The position numbers and the translations under genes were made by a program. A stretch of DNA of 64,000 nt from Pseudomonas sputi (GTDB lineage Bacteria > Pseudomonadota > Gammaproteobacteria > Pseudomonadales > Pseudomonadaceae). The notes beneath the pieces were generated by a model, which saw only the letters and a program-made list of their open reading frames with translations, was not told where the DNA came from and ran no database searches. Location: positions 62,001 through 126,000 of the forward strand of contig NZ_BQHI01000001.1 in assembly GCF_021603585.1 (NCBI RefSeq), read 5' to 3'. Below are positions 8,231 through 17,786 of this stretch, piece by piece; the stretch's first letter is position 1; each line of letters begins with the position of its first letter.

Positions 8231-8585
8231 ATTGCGCATTCAGCCAAAAATACTGAACGGAATGACTCGCTGGGCGCCTTGATTGATCCGGGCTGCGAAA
8301 CCCGATCGCTGATTCGTCAGCGACCGACCCACAATAGAACCCGCCCCCAAGGCGCACAAGCCGGCGGATTCTGGCGGATGCGTAGGCAATGGCGCAAGGT
8401 GGCGTGGCTTTGCGGACATAACCTTAAACACACTTCAACAAGCGCGTTGGCAGGTGCCCGAAACGACAAAACCCGCCGTCCCGATCAAACGGGGCGGCGG
8501 GTTTGTAGGCCTGATGCGCTGTGTTGTTCTGTAGGCGTCAACGCGAGCAGTCTCGCCAGTACGTTCAGACTTGAAAGGCGCGGGA
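8231..8585. other. Intergenic stretch, no gene seen
   Basis: Between the DUF6124 leader and the tsx stop I see no supported coding frame. The part next to the leader must carry the DUF6124 promoter, but no clear -35/-10 pair stands out. The tsx terminator lies at 8468-8504. Confidence 0.4.
8468..8504 (-). terminator. Probable intrinsic terminator of tsx
   Basis: The arms AAACCCGCCG and CGGCGGGTTT form a strong stem extended by a GGGG/CCC segment. On the minus strand it is followed by TTTTGTCGTTT, fitting termination about 80 nt past the tsx stop. Confidence 0.6.
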
Positions 8586-9545
8586 TCAGAACTGATACCC
8601 GATCCCCGCGTAATACCCCCAGCCATTGGAACGTGCACGGAAGTTGCCGTCGCCGAAGTTCAGCTCGCTGCCGTCGTCCCAATTGCCGCCGTTGTGGAAA
8701 TAACGCCCGACCAGGGTGAAGCGCAGATGGGTGAACGAGTACAGCAAGACGTTGGTTGCGACCGTGGCATTGGCGGTGCGCGCCGGATTGTCCTTGTGCA
8801 GGTCCGAGCCGAAATCGAAATTGGTAAAGCCTATATAGGTCAGCGAGGCACCGTTGCTGAATTTATCGATCGGCACGATGTACTTGAGCTGCGCGCGGTA
8901 GCCGTCCCACGAGTATTCGTTGCTGGCGCCGTAGTTTTCCCACTGGTAGCGCCCGTACAGGTTGGCCGACAGATTGACCCGCGAATGGGTGTCGATGTCG
9001 GTGCCGAAACCGCTGTACAGCGTGTTGGCGCGGTTTTCCTTGCGACTGCCGTGATCGTAGATCCAGTCGAACGCCACGTACCATTCCTTGAACGGCCCGA
9101 TGGCCAGGCTGCGCCCGGCCAGGTAATCGATGGAGATGCGCGGCTCGTGCTCCATGAACACCGGCGAGCCGTGATCCCACACGCCTTTATCGTGGCTGTT
9201 GCCGATGTTGAAGATCTTCGGGATGTCGATGTAGCCATACAGCTCGAACGGGCCCTTGCGTCCGAAATACTCGTATTCCAGGTAGATGTCGTCGGCCGGT
9301 TGCGGGCCGAAGCTGATGTCCTTGCTGCCGATCAGCATCAGGTCCTGGTTATACCAGTCCGACAGGTACGCGCCTTTTTTCGGCGGGCTGGCTTCGGGAC
9401 TGAGGGCTTCACCCTGGGCGGATTCATCCGGCAGGGCAGGTTGCGCCAGCGCGTTGTGACTGAGAACTCCGGTAACGCCGGCCAGTAGCAGGGAAACAGT
9501 AAAGGTACGCACACCGCGACGGCGGTGGCAGGAAGAAACGTGCAT
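8586..9545 (-). CDS. tsx: Nucleoside-specific channel-forming outer-membrane porin Tsx
   Basis: This 319-aa outer-membrane beta-barrel lets nucleosides and deoxynucleosides cross. The N-terminal signal peptide ends near residue 35 (HNALA|QP). The mature part follows E. coli Tsx closely: YLSDWYNQ, FGPQPADDIYLEYEYFGRKG, FELYGYIDIP, WDHGSPVFMEHEPR, FGTDIDTHS, YIGFTNFDFGSDL and the terminal GIGYQF with C-terminal Phe. The ATG at 9545 follows AAAGGA. A LacI/PurR-like palindrome lies 82-93 bp upstream, consistent with nucleoside-responsive control as in enteric bacteria (inference). Confidence 0.93.
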   Translation of the reverse strand: MHVSSCHRRRGVRTFTVSLLLAGVTGVLSHNALAQPALPDESAQGEALSPEASPPKKGAYLSDWYNQDLMLIGSKDISFGPQPADDIYLEYEYFGRKGPFELYGYIDIPKIFNIGNSHDKGVWDHGSPVFMEHEPRISIDYLAGRSLAIGPFKEWYVAFDWIYDHGSRKENRANTLYSGFGTDIDTHSRVNLSANLYGRYQWENYGASNEYSWDGYRAQLKYIVPIDKFSNGASLTYIGFTNFDFGSDLHKDNPARTANATVATNVLLYSFTHLRFTLVGRYFHNGGNWDDGSELNFGDGNFRARSNGWGYYAGIGYQF

Positions 9546-9626
9546 TCAAAGTCCTTTTTGCGAATCGAGGCCCGAGAGGATGGGGCCAGTACGGTTTTGT
9601 AACGAAAACGCGGTCATTAGCGACTC

Positions 9627-9638
9627 GCAAACGTTTGC
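9627..9638. promoter_or_regulatory. LacI/PurR-type operator candidate upstream of tsx
   Basis: The perfect 12-bp palindrome GCAAACGTTTGC with a central CG matches the half-site style of the LacI/GalR/PurR family. It sits 82-93 bp before the tsx start, a plausible place for repression or activation. Confidence 0.5.
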
Positions 9639-9858
9639 ACAAGCCGTACCAGTTTTCCAAACCACTGAAAAATCGATTGATTCACGGGTTTACCTGGCGA
9701 CTTGATCAACTCCCCTCAAAAGCGCCTTAAATCGTCCTCAAGCCCTCGCTCAGAACGGCCGGTTCGACGGTCACCTGTACCGGTGTGCCGAGCCTGCCGC
9801 TGTTTCGATGACCATCAGCTTCAACCTCGGATTCTGATTCAGGAGCGAAGCACTTCAG

Positions 9859-9881
9859 CCGCCCGCAAGGGCGGTTTTTTT
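9859..9881 (+). terminator. Strong intrinsic terminator without an upstream gene
   Basis: CCGCCC-GCAA-GGGCGG followed by seven T residues is a textbook Rho-independent terminator on the plus strand. The nearest plus-strand gene upstream ends at 7582, far away, so the terminator probably ends an unannotated transcript. Confidence 0.75.
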
Positions 9882-9934
9882 GCCCGCCGACCCCTCTGCT
9901 AAAATCCCTCCCACTGCCTCCCGGAGACTGCCCC

Positions 9935-10969
9935 ATGACCGAGCCCATCCGTCTGACCCAATACAGCCACGGCGCCGGCTGTGGCTGCAAGATTTCGCCC
10001 AAGGTGCTGGAGGTGATTCTGGCCGGCAGCGGGGCGCAGAATCTTGATCCGAAACTGTGGGTCGGCAACGCGTCGCGCGATGATGCGGCGGTGTATGCAA
10101 TCGATGCCGAGCGCGGGGTGGTCTCGACCACGGATTTCTTCATGCCGATCGTCGACGACCCGTTCGACTTCGGCCGGATCGCCGCCACCAATGCCATCAG
10201 CGACATCTACGCCATGGGCGGCGATCCGTTGATGGCGATTGCGATCCTCGGCTGGCCGGTCAACGTGCTGGCGCCGGAAGTGGCGCGGGAGGTGATTCGT
10301 GGCGGGCGTGCAGTGTGCGATGAAGCGGGAATTCCGTTGGCCGGCGGGCATTCGATCGATGCGCCGGAGCCGATTTTCGGTCTGGCCGTCACCGGACTGG
10401 TGGAAAAGCGCTTCATGAAGCGCAACGACACCGCTACCGCCGGTTGCCTGCTGTACCTGACCAAACCGCTGGGCATCGGCATCCTCACCACGGCGGAAAA
10501 AAAGGGCAAGCTGCGCCCCGACGACATCGGCGTGGCCCGGGACTGGATGTGTACGCTGAACAAGCCCGGCAGTCGGTTCGGCAAACTGGCCGGGGTCACC
10601 GCCATGACCGACGTTACCGGGTTCGGGCTGCTCGGGCATCTGGTGGAAATGGCCGACGGCAGTCACCTGACGGCGCGGGTTTTTTATGACCGGGTGCCGC
10701 GGCTTTCGAGCATCGAGTACTACCTCGAACAGGGCTGCGTGCCCGGCGGCACCCTGCGCAATTTCGACAGTTATTCGAGCCGCGTCGGGCGGGTCCAGGA
10801 ATTGCACAAGCGCGTGCTGTGCGATCCGCAGACCAGCGGCGGGTTATTGATTGCAGTGACTCCGGAGGGGGAAGCCGAATTCCTCGCCGTCGCTGCCGAA
10901 CTCGGCCTGGTGCTTGAGCCCATCGGTGAATTGATCGGGCGACAGAGCCACGCGGTCGAGGTGAATTGA
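9935..10969 (+). CDS. selD: Selenophosphate synthase SelD
   Basis: This 344-aa cytosolic enzyme makes selenophosphate from selenide and ATP. The catalytic loop [15 protein letters not shown] carries Cys16 and Lys19, equivalent to the essential Cys17/Lys20 of E. coli; the first is Cys, not selenocysteine. The ATP-binding aspartates lie in [10 protein letters not shown] and [12 protein letters not shown], and the C-terminal AIRS-type domain includes [11 protein letters not shown] and DPQTSGGLL. The start follows a CGGAG site. It overlaps selU by one base (TGATG), so the selenophosphate is probably passed to tRNA 2-selenouridine synthesis. No selA/selB or selC tRNA is in view. Confidence 0.97.
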   Translation: MTEPIRLTQYSHGAGCGCKISPKVLEVILAGSGAQNLDPKLWVGNASRDDAAVYAIDAERGVVSTTDFFMPIVDDPFDFGRIAATNAISDIYAMGGDPLMAIAILGWPVNVLAPEVAREVIRGGRAVCDEAGIPLAGGHSIDAPEPIFGLAVTGLVEKRFMKRNDTATAGCLLYLTKPLGIGILTTAEKKGKLRPDDIGVARDWMCTLNKPGSRFGKLAGVTAMTDVTGFGLLGHLVEMADGSHLTARVFYDRVPRLSSIEYYLEQGCVPGGTLRNFDSYSSRVGRVQELHKRVLCDPQTSGGLLIAVTPEGEAEFLAVAAELGLVLEPIGELIGRQSHAVEVN

Positions 10970-12072
10970 TGTCCATCGACTTCACTGGCTACCGCGACAT
11001 CTTCCTCAACGACCGGCCGCTGATGGACGCCCGTGCGCCGGTCGAGTTTCACAAGGGGGCGTTTCCCGGGGCGGTCAATCTGCCGCTGATGAACGACATC
11101 GAGCGCCAGCGAGTCGGCACTTGCTACAAGCATCACGGGCAGCAGGCCGCCATCGAACTGGGCCATCAACTGGTGTCCGGCGCGGTCAAGGCCGAGCGTA
11201 TTCAGGCCTGGGCGGACTTTGCCCGGGCACATCCGCAAGGTTATCTGTATTGCTTTCGTGGCGGCCTGCGTTCGCAGATCGTGCAGCAGTGGCTCAAGTC
11301 GGAGGCCGGTATCGACTATCCACGGATCGGCGGAGGCTACAAGGCGCTGCGTGGCTATCTGATCGACACCCTCGAATCAGCCTTGGCCGACTGTGATTTC
11401 GTGCTGCTGGGCGGCATGACCGGCACTGGCAAGACCGAAGTGCTGGCGCAACTGCGCAACAGCGTGGATCTGGAAGGCCATGCCAATCACCGAGGCTCGA
11501 GTTTCGGCAAGCGCGCCACCGGTCAGCCGTCGAACATCGATTTCGAGAACCGGCTGGCCATCGACTTTCTGAAAAAACGCGCCGCCGGCATCGAACAGTT
11601 TGTGCTGGAGGACGAAAGCCGGGTGGTGGGCAGCTGCGCGCTGCCCTTGCCGTTGTATCAGGGCATGCAGCAGTACCCGATGGTCTGGCTGGAAGATCGT
11701 TTCGAGCAGCGCGTCGAGCGGATCCTGCGCGATTACGTGGTGGATTTGTCTGCCGAGTTTCAGGCTGTGCATGGGGATGAAGGTTTTTCGCGGTTTTGCG
11801 AGCGGTTGCTGGATAGCCTCGACAATGTGCACAAACGCCTGGGCGGTGAGCGCCATCGGCGGCTGCGGATGTTGATGGAAGAGGCGCTGGCAGAGCAGGG
11901 CCGCAGTGGGGCGGTGGATTTGCACCGCGCGTGGATCGAGGGCTTGCTGCGCGAGTATTACGACCCGATGTATGTGTTCCAACGTGAAAAGAAGGGCGGG
12001 CGGATCGAGTTTGCGGAGGCGCGGCAGGCCGTTGTCGAGTATTTGCGTGAGCGAATCAAACCTCAGACCTGA
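10969..12072 (+). CDS. selU: tRNA 2-selenouridine synthase SelU (MnmH)
   Basis: This 367-aa enzyme replaces sulfur by selenium at the wobble 2-thiouridine of Lys, Glu and Gln tRNAs, through a geranylated intermediate. The N-terminal rhodanese domain (residues 1-125) carries the active cysteine Cys95 in [12 protein letters not shown]. It is followed by a P-loop domain with GGMTGTGKT at 148-156. The ATG overlaps the selD stop, giving translational coupling. The TTG three bases earlier is a less likely start. Confidence 0.96.
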   Translation: MSIDFTGYRDIFLNDRPLMDARAPVEFHKGAFPGAVNLPLMNDIERQRVGTCYKHHGQQAAIELGHQLVSGAVKAERIQAWADFARAHPQGYLYCFRGGLRSQIVQQWLKSEAGIDYPRIGGGYKALRGYLIDTLESALADCDFVLLGGMTGTGKTEVLAQLRNSVDLEGHANHRGSSFGKRATGQPSNIDFENRLAIDFLKKRAAGIEQFVLEDESRVVGSCALPLPLYQGMQQYPMVWLEDRFEQRVERILRDYVVDLSAEFQAVHGDEGFSRFCERLLDSLDNVHKRLGGERHRRLRMLMEEALAEQGRSGAVDLHRAWIEGLLREYYDPMYVFQREKKGGRIEFAEARQAVVEYLRERIKPQT

Positions 12073-12099
12073 CGGGACCCGAAGGGGCCCCGGACACAC

Positions 12100-12774
12100 T
12101 CAGGTCGGACAGCTCTCCTGGCCGTTATCCAGCCCCTGTTTGTAGCTGTGGCTCTGCAGGCTGGCCTTGCCGTTGTGCCAGGTCAGGGTCAGCACATACA
12201 GCGAGTCGTAATCGCTGGATTCCCAGTCCTCGGTGATCTTCTGCTTCCCGCCGACCGCCTTGCCCGCCACCTTGTTGATCAGCTCCGGCAGGTAGCCGTG
12301 GGACCAGGCGGTGTAGATGGTCGAGTTGTGGTACTTGTCGTCGGTCAGTTCCCGGGCCAGGTCGCTGGTGTCGTTGGCCGAAAATTCGATGTTCACCGGC
12401 AGGCCGAGCTTGATGGCGGCGGGGCTGATGGTCATGAGAGGGCGGATGTAGCTGTAGGAGTTGTCCAGTTCGCCTTCCTCGACATTGCGCGTCGGGTTGG
12501 CGGCGAACACGTAGTCGGCCTTGCCGAATTTTTCCGGCAGCAGGGTCGACAGGTCGATGGCCCGGTTCAGGCCCTGGCAGTTGAGCTGGCCGAGACCGCC
12601 GGCCGGTTTCTCTGCGTGGCGCAGGAACACCAGGGTCTGGGTGCCGTCCACCGGTTGCGCACGGCTTTCGCTGGATTCCAGCGACAGGAACAGCGCACTG
12701 ACCGCCAGCAGGGTGGGCAGGGCCACGTACGCGCGATGTTTGAAGCGTTTGGCGACTTTCATCAAGTTCGTCAT
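12100..12774 (-). CDS. Exported histidine phosphatase family protein
   Basis: This 224-aa protein has an N-terminal hydrophobic signal (residues about 13-40, ending near SRAQ) and the phosphohistidine motif FLRHAEKP (RHxEK) at about residue 51. It fits the branch of the histidine phosphatase superfamily found in the periplasm. A second conserved His may be the one in WSHGYLPEL. Substrate unknown. A start at 12762 (MKVAKRF) is also possible. Its 3' end faces selU with only 27 nt between the genes. Confidence 0.8.
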   Translation of the reverse strand: MTNLMKVAKRFKHRAYVALPTLLAVSALFLSLESSESRAQPVDGTQTLVFLRHAEKPAGGLGQLNCQGLNRAIDLSTLLPEKFGKADYVFAANPTRNVEEGELDNSYSYIRPLMTISPAAIKLGLPVNIEFSANDTSDLARELTDDKYHNSTIYTAWSHGYLPELINKVAGKAVGGKQKITEDWESSDYDSLYVLTLTWHNGKASLQSHSYKQGLDNGQESCPT

Positions 12775-13069
12775 GGGATAAGGCGTCTTCAGTCTGTTCG
12801 GTTAAGGCTGACAAACCTTTGCACCGGTGCATGCGCGCCGGCTGTTTTCCCTGTCATCACTGGCTTGCTTGGAGCCCCCTGAGGCCCGTTTGGTTCGATC
12901 CGCTTGAGTGCGCAGCACTTTACCGTTGAGGCTGTGCGGTTGGAGGGAAGGTTAACCACAGGATGTTGCGGATTTAAGTAAGCCGACGGGCGAGGGTGTA
13001 AAGAACCCGAGCCAGAGCGCTGTTCGTGGATTATGCTCAGGCCTTTCAATTTGTGACTGGATGCTACAC

Positions 13070-13768
13070 ATGACTGATCTGTCCGCGTTCCCGATCACCC
13101 GGAAATGGCCGGCGCAGTACCCTGACTGGATTCAGCTCTATTCCCTGCCGACCCCCAACGGCGTCAAGGTCTCGATCATGCTTGAAGAGATCGGCCTGCC
13201 TTACGAGCCGCACCGCGTGGGCTTCGATACCAATGACCAGATGTCCCCGGAATTCCTGGCGCTGAACCCGAACAACAAGATCCCGGCGATCCTCGACCCC
13301 CACGGCCCCGAGGACAAACCGCTGCCGTTGTTCGAGTCTGGCGCGATCCTGATCTACCTCGCCGACAAGAGCGGCCAGTTGCTGGCCCAGGAAGGTGCGC
13401 TGCGCTATGAAACCATCCAGTGGCTGATGTTCCAGATGGGCGGCATCGGCCCGATGTTCGGCCAGCTCGGTTTCTTCAACAAATTTGCCGGCAAGGACTA
13501 CGAAGACAAGCGTCCCCGTGACCGCTACGTCGAAGAAAGCCGCCGCCTGCTCAGCGTCCTGAACACCCGTCTGCAAGGGCGCGACTGGATCATGGGCGAG
13601 CGCTACACCATCGCCGACATCGCCACGTTCCCGTGGGTGCGCAACCTGATCGGCTTCTACGAGGCGGGCGATCTGGTCGGCATCGACAACTTCCCGAACG
13701 TCACCCGAGTGCTGGAGCGCTTCCTGGCGCGCCCGGCGGTTGTGCGCGGGCTGACCATTCCCTCCTGA
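13070..13768 (+). CDS. Glutathione S-transferase, Nu-class (YfcG/YghU-like)
   Basis: This 232-aa cytosolic GST has a thioredoxin-like N-terminal domain with the TPNG motif (Thr28-Pro29-Asn30) typical of Nu-class enzymes, which have disulfide-reductase activity toward glutathione-linked substrates. NNKIPAILDP supplies the cis-Pro and FESGAILIYLAD the glutathione contact. The helical C-terminal domain ends in FLARPAVVRGL. The start at 13070 was preferred to 13061 because homologues begin near MTDLSAFP. It is monocistronic. Confidence 0.88.
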   Translation: MTDLSAFPITRKWPAQYPDWIQLYSLPTPNGVKVSIMLEEIGLPYEPHRVGFDTNDQMSPEFLALNPNNKIPAILDPHGPEDKPLPLFESGAILIYLADKSGQLLAQEGALRYETIQWLMFQMGGIGPMFGQLGFFNKFAGKDYEDKRPRDRYVEESRRLLSVLNTRLQGRDWIMGERYTIADIATFPWVRNLIGFYEAGDLVGIDNFPNVTRVLERFLARPAVVRGLTIPS

Positions 13769-13910
13769 TCCTGTGGCTGCCGGGTGCGCAGATTATTGCG
13801 CGCCCGGTAATGCACTGTTGATTGATCCAGGTTTGTACCCCGATCCCCGCAAGGCATAAGCTTCGCCCCCTACGACTTTCGTCTCATCCGCTGTTTTCAG
13901 GAAAGGCCCC

Positions 13911-14885
13911 ATGTCCAGTCAGTTCCCCGAAGCACGTCCACGCCGTCTGCGCCGCAATGCGAGCCTGCGCAGCCTGTTCCAGGAAACCGAGTTTTCCCTC
14001 AACGATCTGGTACTGCCGATCTTCGTCGAAGAAGAGATCGATGACTTCGTGCCGATCAAGAGCATGCCCGGCGTGATGCGTATTCCCGAGCGCAAACTGG
14101 CCGGCGAAATCGAGCGCTACGCCCGGGCCGGGATCAAGTCGGTGATGACTTTCGGCGTGTCCCATCATCTGGACGCCAGCGGCAGCGATACCTGGCGCGA
14201 AAACGGGCTGGTGTCGCGCATGTCGCGGATCGCCAAGGACGCCGTGCCGGAGATGATCGTGATGTCCGACACCTGCTTCTGCGAGTACACCGACCACGGC
14301 CATTGCGGCGTGATGCACAACCATGAAGTCGACAACGACCAGACCCTGATCAACCTCGGCAAACAAGCGGTGGCGGCAGCGCGTGCCGGTGCCGACGTGA
14401 TCGCGCCGTCGGCGGCGATGGACGGCCAGGTGCGGGCGATTCGTCGCGCCCTGGACGATGCCGGCTTCACGCAGATTCCGATCATGGCCTACTCGACCAA
14501 ATTCGCCTCGGCGCTCTACGGCCCGTTCCGCGAGGCTGGCGGCAGCGCGCTGAAGGGCGATCGCAAAAGCTATCAGATGAACCCGATGAACCGCCGCGAA
14601 GCCCTGCGCGAATCATTGCTCGACGAGCAGGAAGGCGCCGACGCGCTGATGGTCAAACCGGCCGGCGCGTACCTGGACATCATCCGCGATATCCGCGAAG
14701 CCTCGAACCTGCCGCTGGCGGCGTATCAGGTCAGCGGCGAGTACGCGATGATCAAGTTCGGCGCCCAGGCCGGGGCTATCGACGAAGATCGTGTGGTGCG
14801 CGAAAGCCTCGGCGCGATCAAGCGCGCGGGTGCGGATCTGATCTTCACCTACTTTGCGATGGACCTGGCCCTGGCCGGGATCTGA
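13911..14885 (+). CDS. hemB: Delta-aminolevulinic acid dehydratase (porphobilinogen synthase), zinc type
   Basis: This 324-aa cytosolic enzyme joins two 5-aminolevulinate molecules to porphobilinogen in haem synthesis. Both Schiff-base lysines are present, Lys197 (AYSTKFAS) and Lys249 (LMVKPAG). The metal loop [15 protein letters not shown] has the three cysteines Cys122, Cys124 and Cys132 seen in zinc-dependent enzymes such as E. coli HemB. The principal HemB of P. aeruginosa is a magnesium enzyme with aspartates there, so this is probably a second paralogue. The ATG follows CAGGAAAGG. Confidence 0.95.
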   Translation: MSSQFPEARPRRLRRNASLRSLFQETEFSLNDLVLPIFVEEEIDDFVPIKSMPGVMRIPERKLAGEIERYARAGIKSVMTFGVSHHLDASGSDTWRENGLVSRMSRIAKDAVPEMIVMSDTCFCEYTDHGHCGVMHNHEVDNDQTLINLGKQAVAAARAGADVIAPSAAMDGQVRAIRRALDDAGFTQIPIMAYSTKFASALYGPFREAGGSALKGDRKSYQMNPMNRREALRESLLDEQEGADALMVKPAGAYLDIIRDIREASNLPLAAYQVSGEYAMIKFGAQAGAIDEDRVVRESLGAIKRAGADLIFTYFAMDLALAGI

Positions 14886-14889
14886 CCTT

Positions 14890-16425
14890 TCAGGGGCCAT
14901 TGAAAAACGGCCGGATCCCGTGATCACGGAAGTACCGTTCGATCACCTTCGGATCCGCGCTGTTGTCGGCAATCGCCACATAGGTATCGGGGCGCAACAG
15001 GTAAAAGCCGTTGCGCCCCAGGCCCGCCGTTTCAAACGCCGGACGCCAGTCGAACACGTGCAGCGGCAAGTGATGTTCAGTGCACCAGGCAATCATCTCG
15101 TCGCTGGTGTCGCCGTACACATGCACCTGCCAGCACGGATGGCGCAACGGCTCGTAATTGTCTCCCTCGCCATCATGGGCCCACGGCAGGCGGTCGCCGC
15201 CGTGCACGTGCCCGGCCACCCCTTCGCTCAACGTCATGCCCCGATAGTTGACGGTGATTTGCGACACCGTGCGAAAGAGGAATTCGCGGCTGGTCTCGAA
15301 TGAGGCCATTTTCGGGATCAGGAACGGTGCCAGCCGCGTGCGCAAAAGATCAGCCATGCGGCCTTCGGCAGTCACAAAACTGAAGACCTTGTCGGTGGTC
15401 GACACCAGTCGGCGAGCGAAGGCGATGCGTTCGGTTTCGTAGCTGTCGAGCAGCCCGGGCGTGGCAGCGCCGCCGAGCACTGCCGCGAGCTTCCACGCCA
15501 GGTTGATCGCATCGCCGATGCCGGTGTTCATGCCCTGGCCACCGGCCGGGCTGTGCACGTGCGCCGCATCGCCGAGCAGAAACGCCCGACCCTGGCGAAA
15601 GTGATCCGCCACCCGGTGATGCACGCGGTAGGTGGAGAACCAGTTGACGTCCTCGATGTGCACGTTCAAATGCTCGATGGCGCGGCTGCTGACATCGGAA
15701 AACTCCAGGGTCTCGGCGCGGTCTGCACGCTCGTCACGCACGGTGCCGATCAGCCGCGCGCGGCCCTCACCGGCCAGAGGGAACACGGCGAGAAAGTCCG
15801 CTTCATCCAGATCCAGATGCAACTCGCCGTTGAGTGCCGGACCACTGGCCCGTACATCGGCGACATAGAAAATCTGCTGATAGGTGCCGCCGGGAAAACC
15901 GGTGTCGAGGGTTTTGCGCACGATTGAACGGGCGCCGTCGCATCCGGCCAGATAGCAGGCCTGACAGATTTCCTGCTGGCCATCCGGCAGGCGCAAATGG
16001 GCGGTGAGGCCATCGCCGTTTTCCGTGAAACTCTCCAGCGTGGTGTTGCGCTCGACGGTCACGTCGTAATCTTCGAGACGGTCGATCAACAGTCGCTCGT
16101 GTTCGTCCTGCGGGTATATTTCCAGAAAGGCATAGGGCGTCAGGCCTTCGCCGATCCGGTTCAGCGGCAGTTGCGCCACGGGTTTGCCCTTGACCCAGAA
16201 ATTCGCCGCGGCTACCCGGTGACCGTTGCGTACCACGGCGTCGGCCAGGTCCAGTTGCCGGTACAACTCAAGGGTGCGCGCCTGCACTGCCAGTGCCCGC
16301 GACGTGGTGCCGGGGGCGCTGGCCTTGTCGATGATGCGCACGCGCACGCCCAGTTTGCTCAGCCACAGGGCGAGCACCAGTCCGGTGGGGCCGGCGCCGA
16401 TGATCAGAACATCACTGCGGTTCAT
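14890..16425 (-). CDS. Class A FAD-dependent aromatic monooxygenase (UbiH/PheA/MhpA-like)
   Basis: This 511-aa flavoprotein hydroxylates an aromatic or related substrate with NAD(P)H and oxygen. The dinucleotide fold IIGAGPTGLVLAL is at residues 7-19, GCDGARSIVRKTL carries the DG motif, and the FAD-closing motif is LLGDAAHVHSPAGGQGMNTG. A C-terminal thioredoxin-like extension follows, as in phenol hydroxylase relatives. The start at 16425 follows CGAGGAGGAC, an excellent ribosome-binding site; the longer frame is rejected. The substrate cannot be inferred; no pathway genes are adjacent. Confidence 0.85.
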   Translation of the reverse strand: MNRSDVLIIGAGPTGLVLALWLSKLGVRVRIIDKASAPGTTSRALAVQARTLELYRQLDLADAVVRNGHRVAAANFWVKGKPVAQLPLNRIGEGLTPYAFLEIYPQDEHERLLIDRLEDYDVTVERNTTLESFTENGDGLTAHLRLPDGQQEICQACYLAGCDGARSIVRKTLDTGFPGGTYQQIFYVADVRASGPALNGELHLDLDEADFLAVFPLAGEGRARLIGTVRDERADRAETLEFSDVSSRAIEHLNVHIEDVNWFSTYRVHHRVADHFRQGRAFLLGDAAHVHSPAGGQGMNTGIGDAINLAWKLAAVLGGAATPGLLDSYETERIAFARRLVSTTDKVFSFVTAEGRMADLLRTRLAPFLIPKMASFETSREFLFRTVSQITVNYRGMTLSEGVAGHVHGGDRLPWAHDGEGDNYEPLRHPCWQVHVYGDTSDEMIAWCTEHHLPLHVFDWRPAFETAGLGRNGFYLLRPDTYVAIADNSADPKVIERYFRDHGIRPFFNGP

Positions 16426-16619
16426 GGTCTGTCCTCCTCGCGTGTCCTGATCTGAGACGTGCCACTGAGTGTGCAGCAGCAAGTATGGATCAGACGGCGA
16501 GGGCGGCCAGTCGGCCTGCCAGACGGGCCGATGGAACAGCGTCGCCGGCCCGCAGTCCTATCCTGCGCCCTGCGATTGCGCGTAGGGTTAACCCGGCTCA
16601 ACGGACTGGATGAAGCGTT

Positions 16620-17708
16620 ATGCACACCCCTCGATTACTCGTCAGCCTCGCCGCGCTGCTGGTACTGGCCGGTTGCGCCGGTCAACGCAGCGAAGAACCG
16701 GCGCCGCGCCCGCCCGCCGAGGTCAAGGCGCAGATCGTGCGCTTGCTGCCGGCAAAAACCGTCGACCGCCCGGGCTGGGCCACTGACATCTACGCCGCGT
16801 TCGCCGCCCAGGGCATCAGCCCGACCACGCAGAATCTGTGTTCGGTGCTGGCCGTCACCGAGCAGGAGTCCACCTTTCAGGTCGATCCGCCGGTGCCCGG
16901 CCTGGGCAAGATCGCCCGCAACGAGATCGACCGGCGCGCCGCCAAGGTGCATATCCCGAGCCTGTTGGTCAGCGGCGCGTTGCAGGTGCGTTCGCCGAAC
17001 GGCAAGACCTACAGCGAACGCCTGAGCGCCGCCCGCAGCGAAAAGGAATTGAGCGCGATTTTCGATGACTTCATCGGCTCGGTGCCGATGGGCCGTACGC
17101 TGTTCAGCGGTTTCAACCCGGTGCACACCGGCGGGCCGATGCAGGTCAGCATCGAATTCGCCGAGCAGCACGCCAAGGACTATCCGTACCCGGTGGACGG
17201 CACCATTCGTCGCGAGGTGTTCAGCCGTCGGGGCGGCATGTACTTCGGCATTGCCCATTTGCTGGGTTATCCGGTGAGTTATCGCGAACCGTTGTACCGC
17301 TTCGCCGACTTCAACGCCGGCTGGTACGCCAGTCGCAACGCGGCGTTTCAGAATGCGGTCAGCCGGGCGTCGGGGATTCCACTGGCGCTGGATGGCGACC
17401 TGATCCGCCCTGGCGCGATCATGCCCGGCAGCACTGAACTGGCGGTGCGCACCCTCGGCAAATCGCTGGGCATGCGCAATCCGGTGATCCGCGATCAACT
17501 GGAAAAGGGCGATAGCCTGGCCTTCGAGGAAACCAAACTGTATCAACGGGTCTTCGAACTGGCGGAGCGCGCCGAAGGCAAGTCACTGCCCCGTGCGGTG
17601 TTGCCTGGGATCGTGCTGCAGAGCCCGAAGATCACCCGCAAATTGACCACGGCATGGTTTGCCAAACGGGTCGACGAGCGTTATCGGCGCTGCATGGCCA
17701 AGGGCTGA
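16620..17708 (+). CDS. DUF1615 domain lipoprotein
   Basis: This 362-aa predicted lipoprotein has a signal peptide and the lipobox LAGCAG with the acylated Cys at residue 19. The rest matches DUF1615 (VTEQESTFQVDPPVPGLG, FSGFNPVHTGGPMQVS, FSRRGGMYFGIAHLLGYP). The ES motif in VTEQEST recalls a lysozyme-like catalytic Glu, but that is only an inference. It is a single gene, ended by a bidirectional terminator. Confidence 0.85.
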   Translation: MHTPRLLVSLAALLVLAGCAGQRSEEPAPRPPAEVKAQIVRLLPAKTVDRPGWATDIYAAFAAQGISPTTQNLCSVLAVTEQESTFQVDPPVPGLGKIARNEIDRRAAKVHIPSLLVSGALQVRSPNGKTYSERLSAARSEKELSAIFDDFIGSVPMGRTLFSGFNPVHTGGPMQVSIEFAEQHAKDYPYPVDGTIRREVFSRRGGMYFGIAHLLGYPVSYREPLYRFADFNAGWYASRNAAFQNAVSRASGIPLALDGDLIRPGAIMPGSTELAVRTLGKSLGMRNPVIRDQLEKGDSLAFEETKLYQRVFELAERAEGKSLPRAVLPGIVLQSPKITRKLTTAWFAKRVDERYRRCMAKG

Positions 17709-17729
17709 GGACGATCAAAAAGGTATAAA

Positions 17730-17759
17730 AAAACCCGGCTGACGGGAGCCGGGTTTTTT
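17730..17759. terminator. Bidirectional intrinsic terminator
   Basis: AACCCGGCT / AGCCGGGTT forms a 9-bp stem with an A-run on the left and six T on the right. It serves the DUF1615 gene and, from the other side, the tandem-repeat protein gene. Confidence 0.85.
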
Positions 17760-17786
17760 CTGGGTTGTTGCGGTCACGCCATTCAT

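Larger units (their letters stand above)
9546..9934. other. Intergenic region between divergent tsx and selD
   Basis: No convincing gene is present. It holds the tsx upstream region with the palindrome at 9627-9638 and a strong plus-strand terminator at 9859-9881 that serves no annotated gene. The 150 nt before that terminator could be a small RNA. A minus-strand frame across 9727-9850 has ordinary codon use but no recognisable start or homology. Confidence 0.4.

Noticed and set aside
7915-8247. Minus-strand frame through the DUF6124 leader as a leader peptide
   Set aside because: It starts at TTG without a ribosome-binding site and runs into the DUF6124 gene in another frame. The base pairing explains the sequence better, though a short peptide inside the leader cannot be excluded.
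9700-9858. Selenocysteine tRNA or pseudo-tRNA near selD-selU
   Set aside because: No acceptor/TPsiC arms or CCA end can be fitted on either strand.
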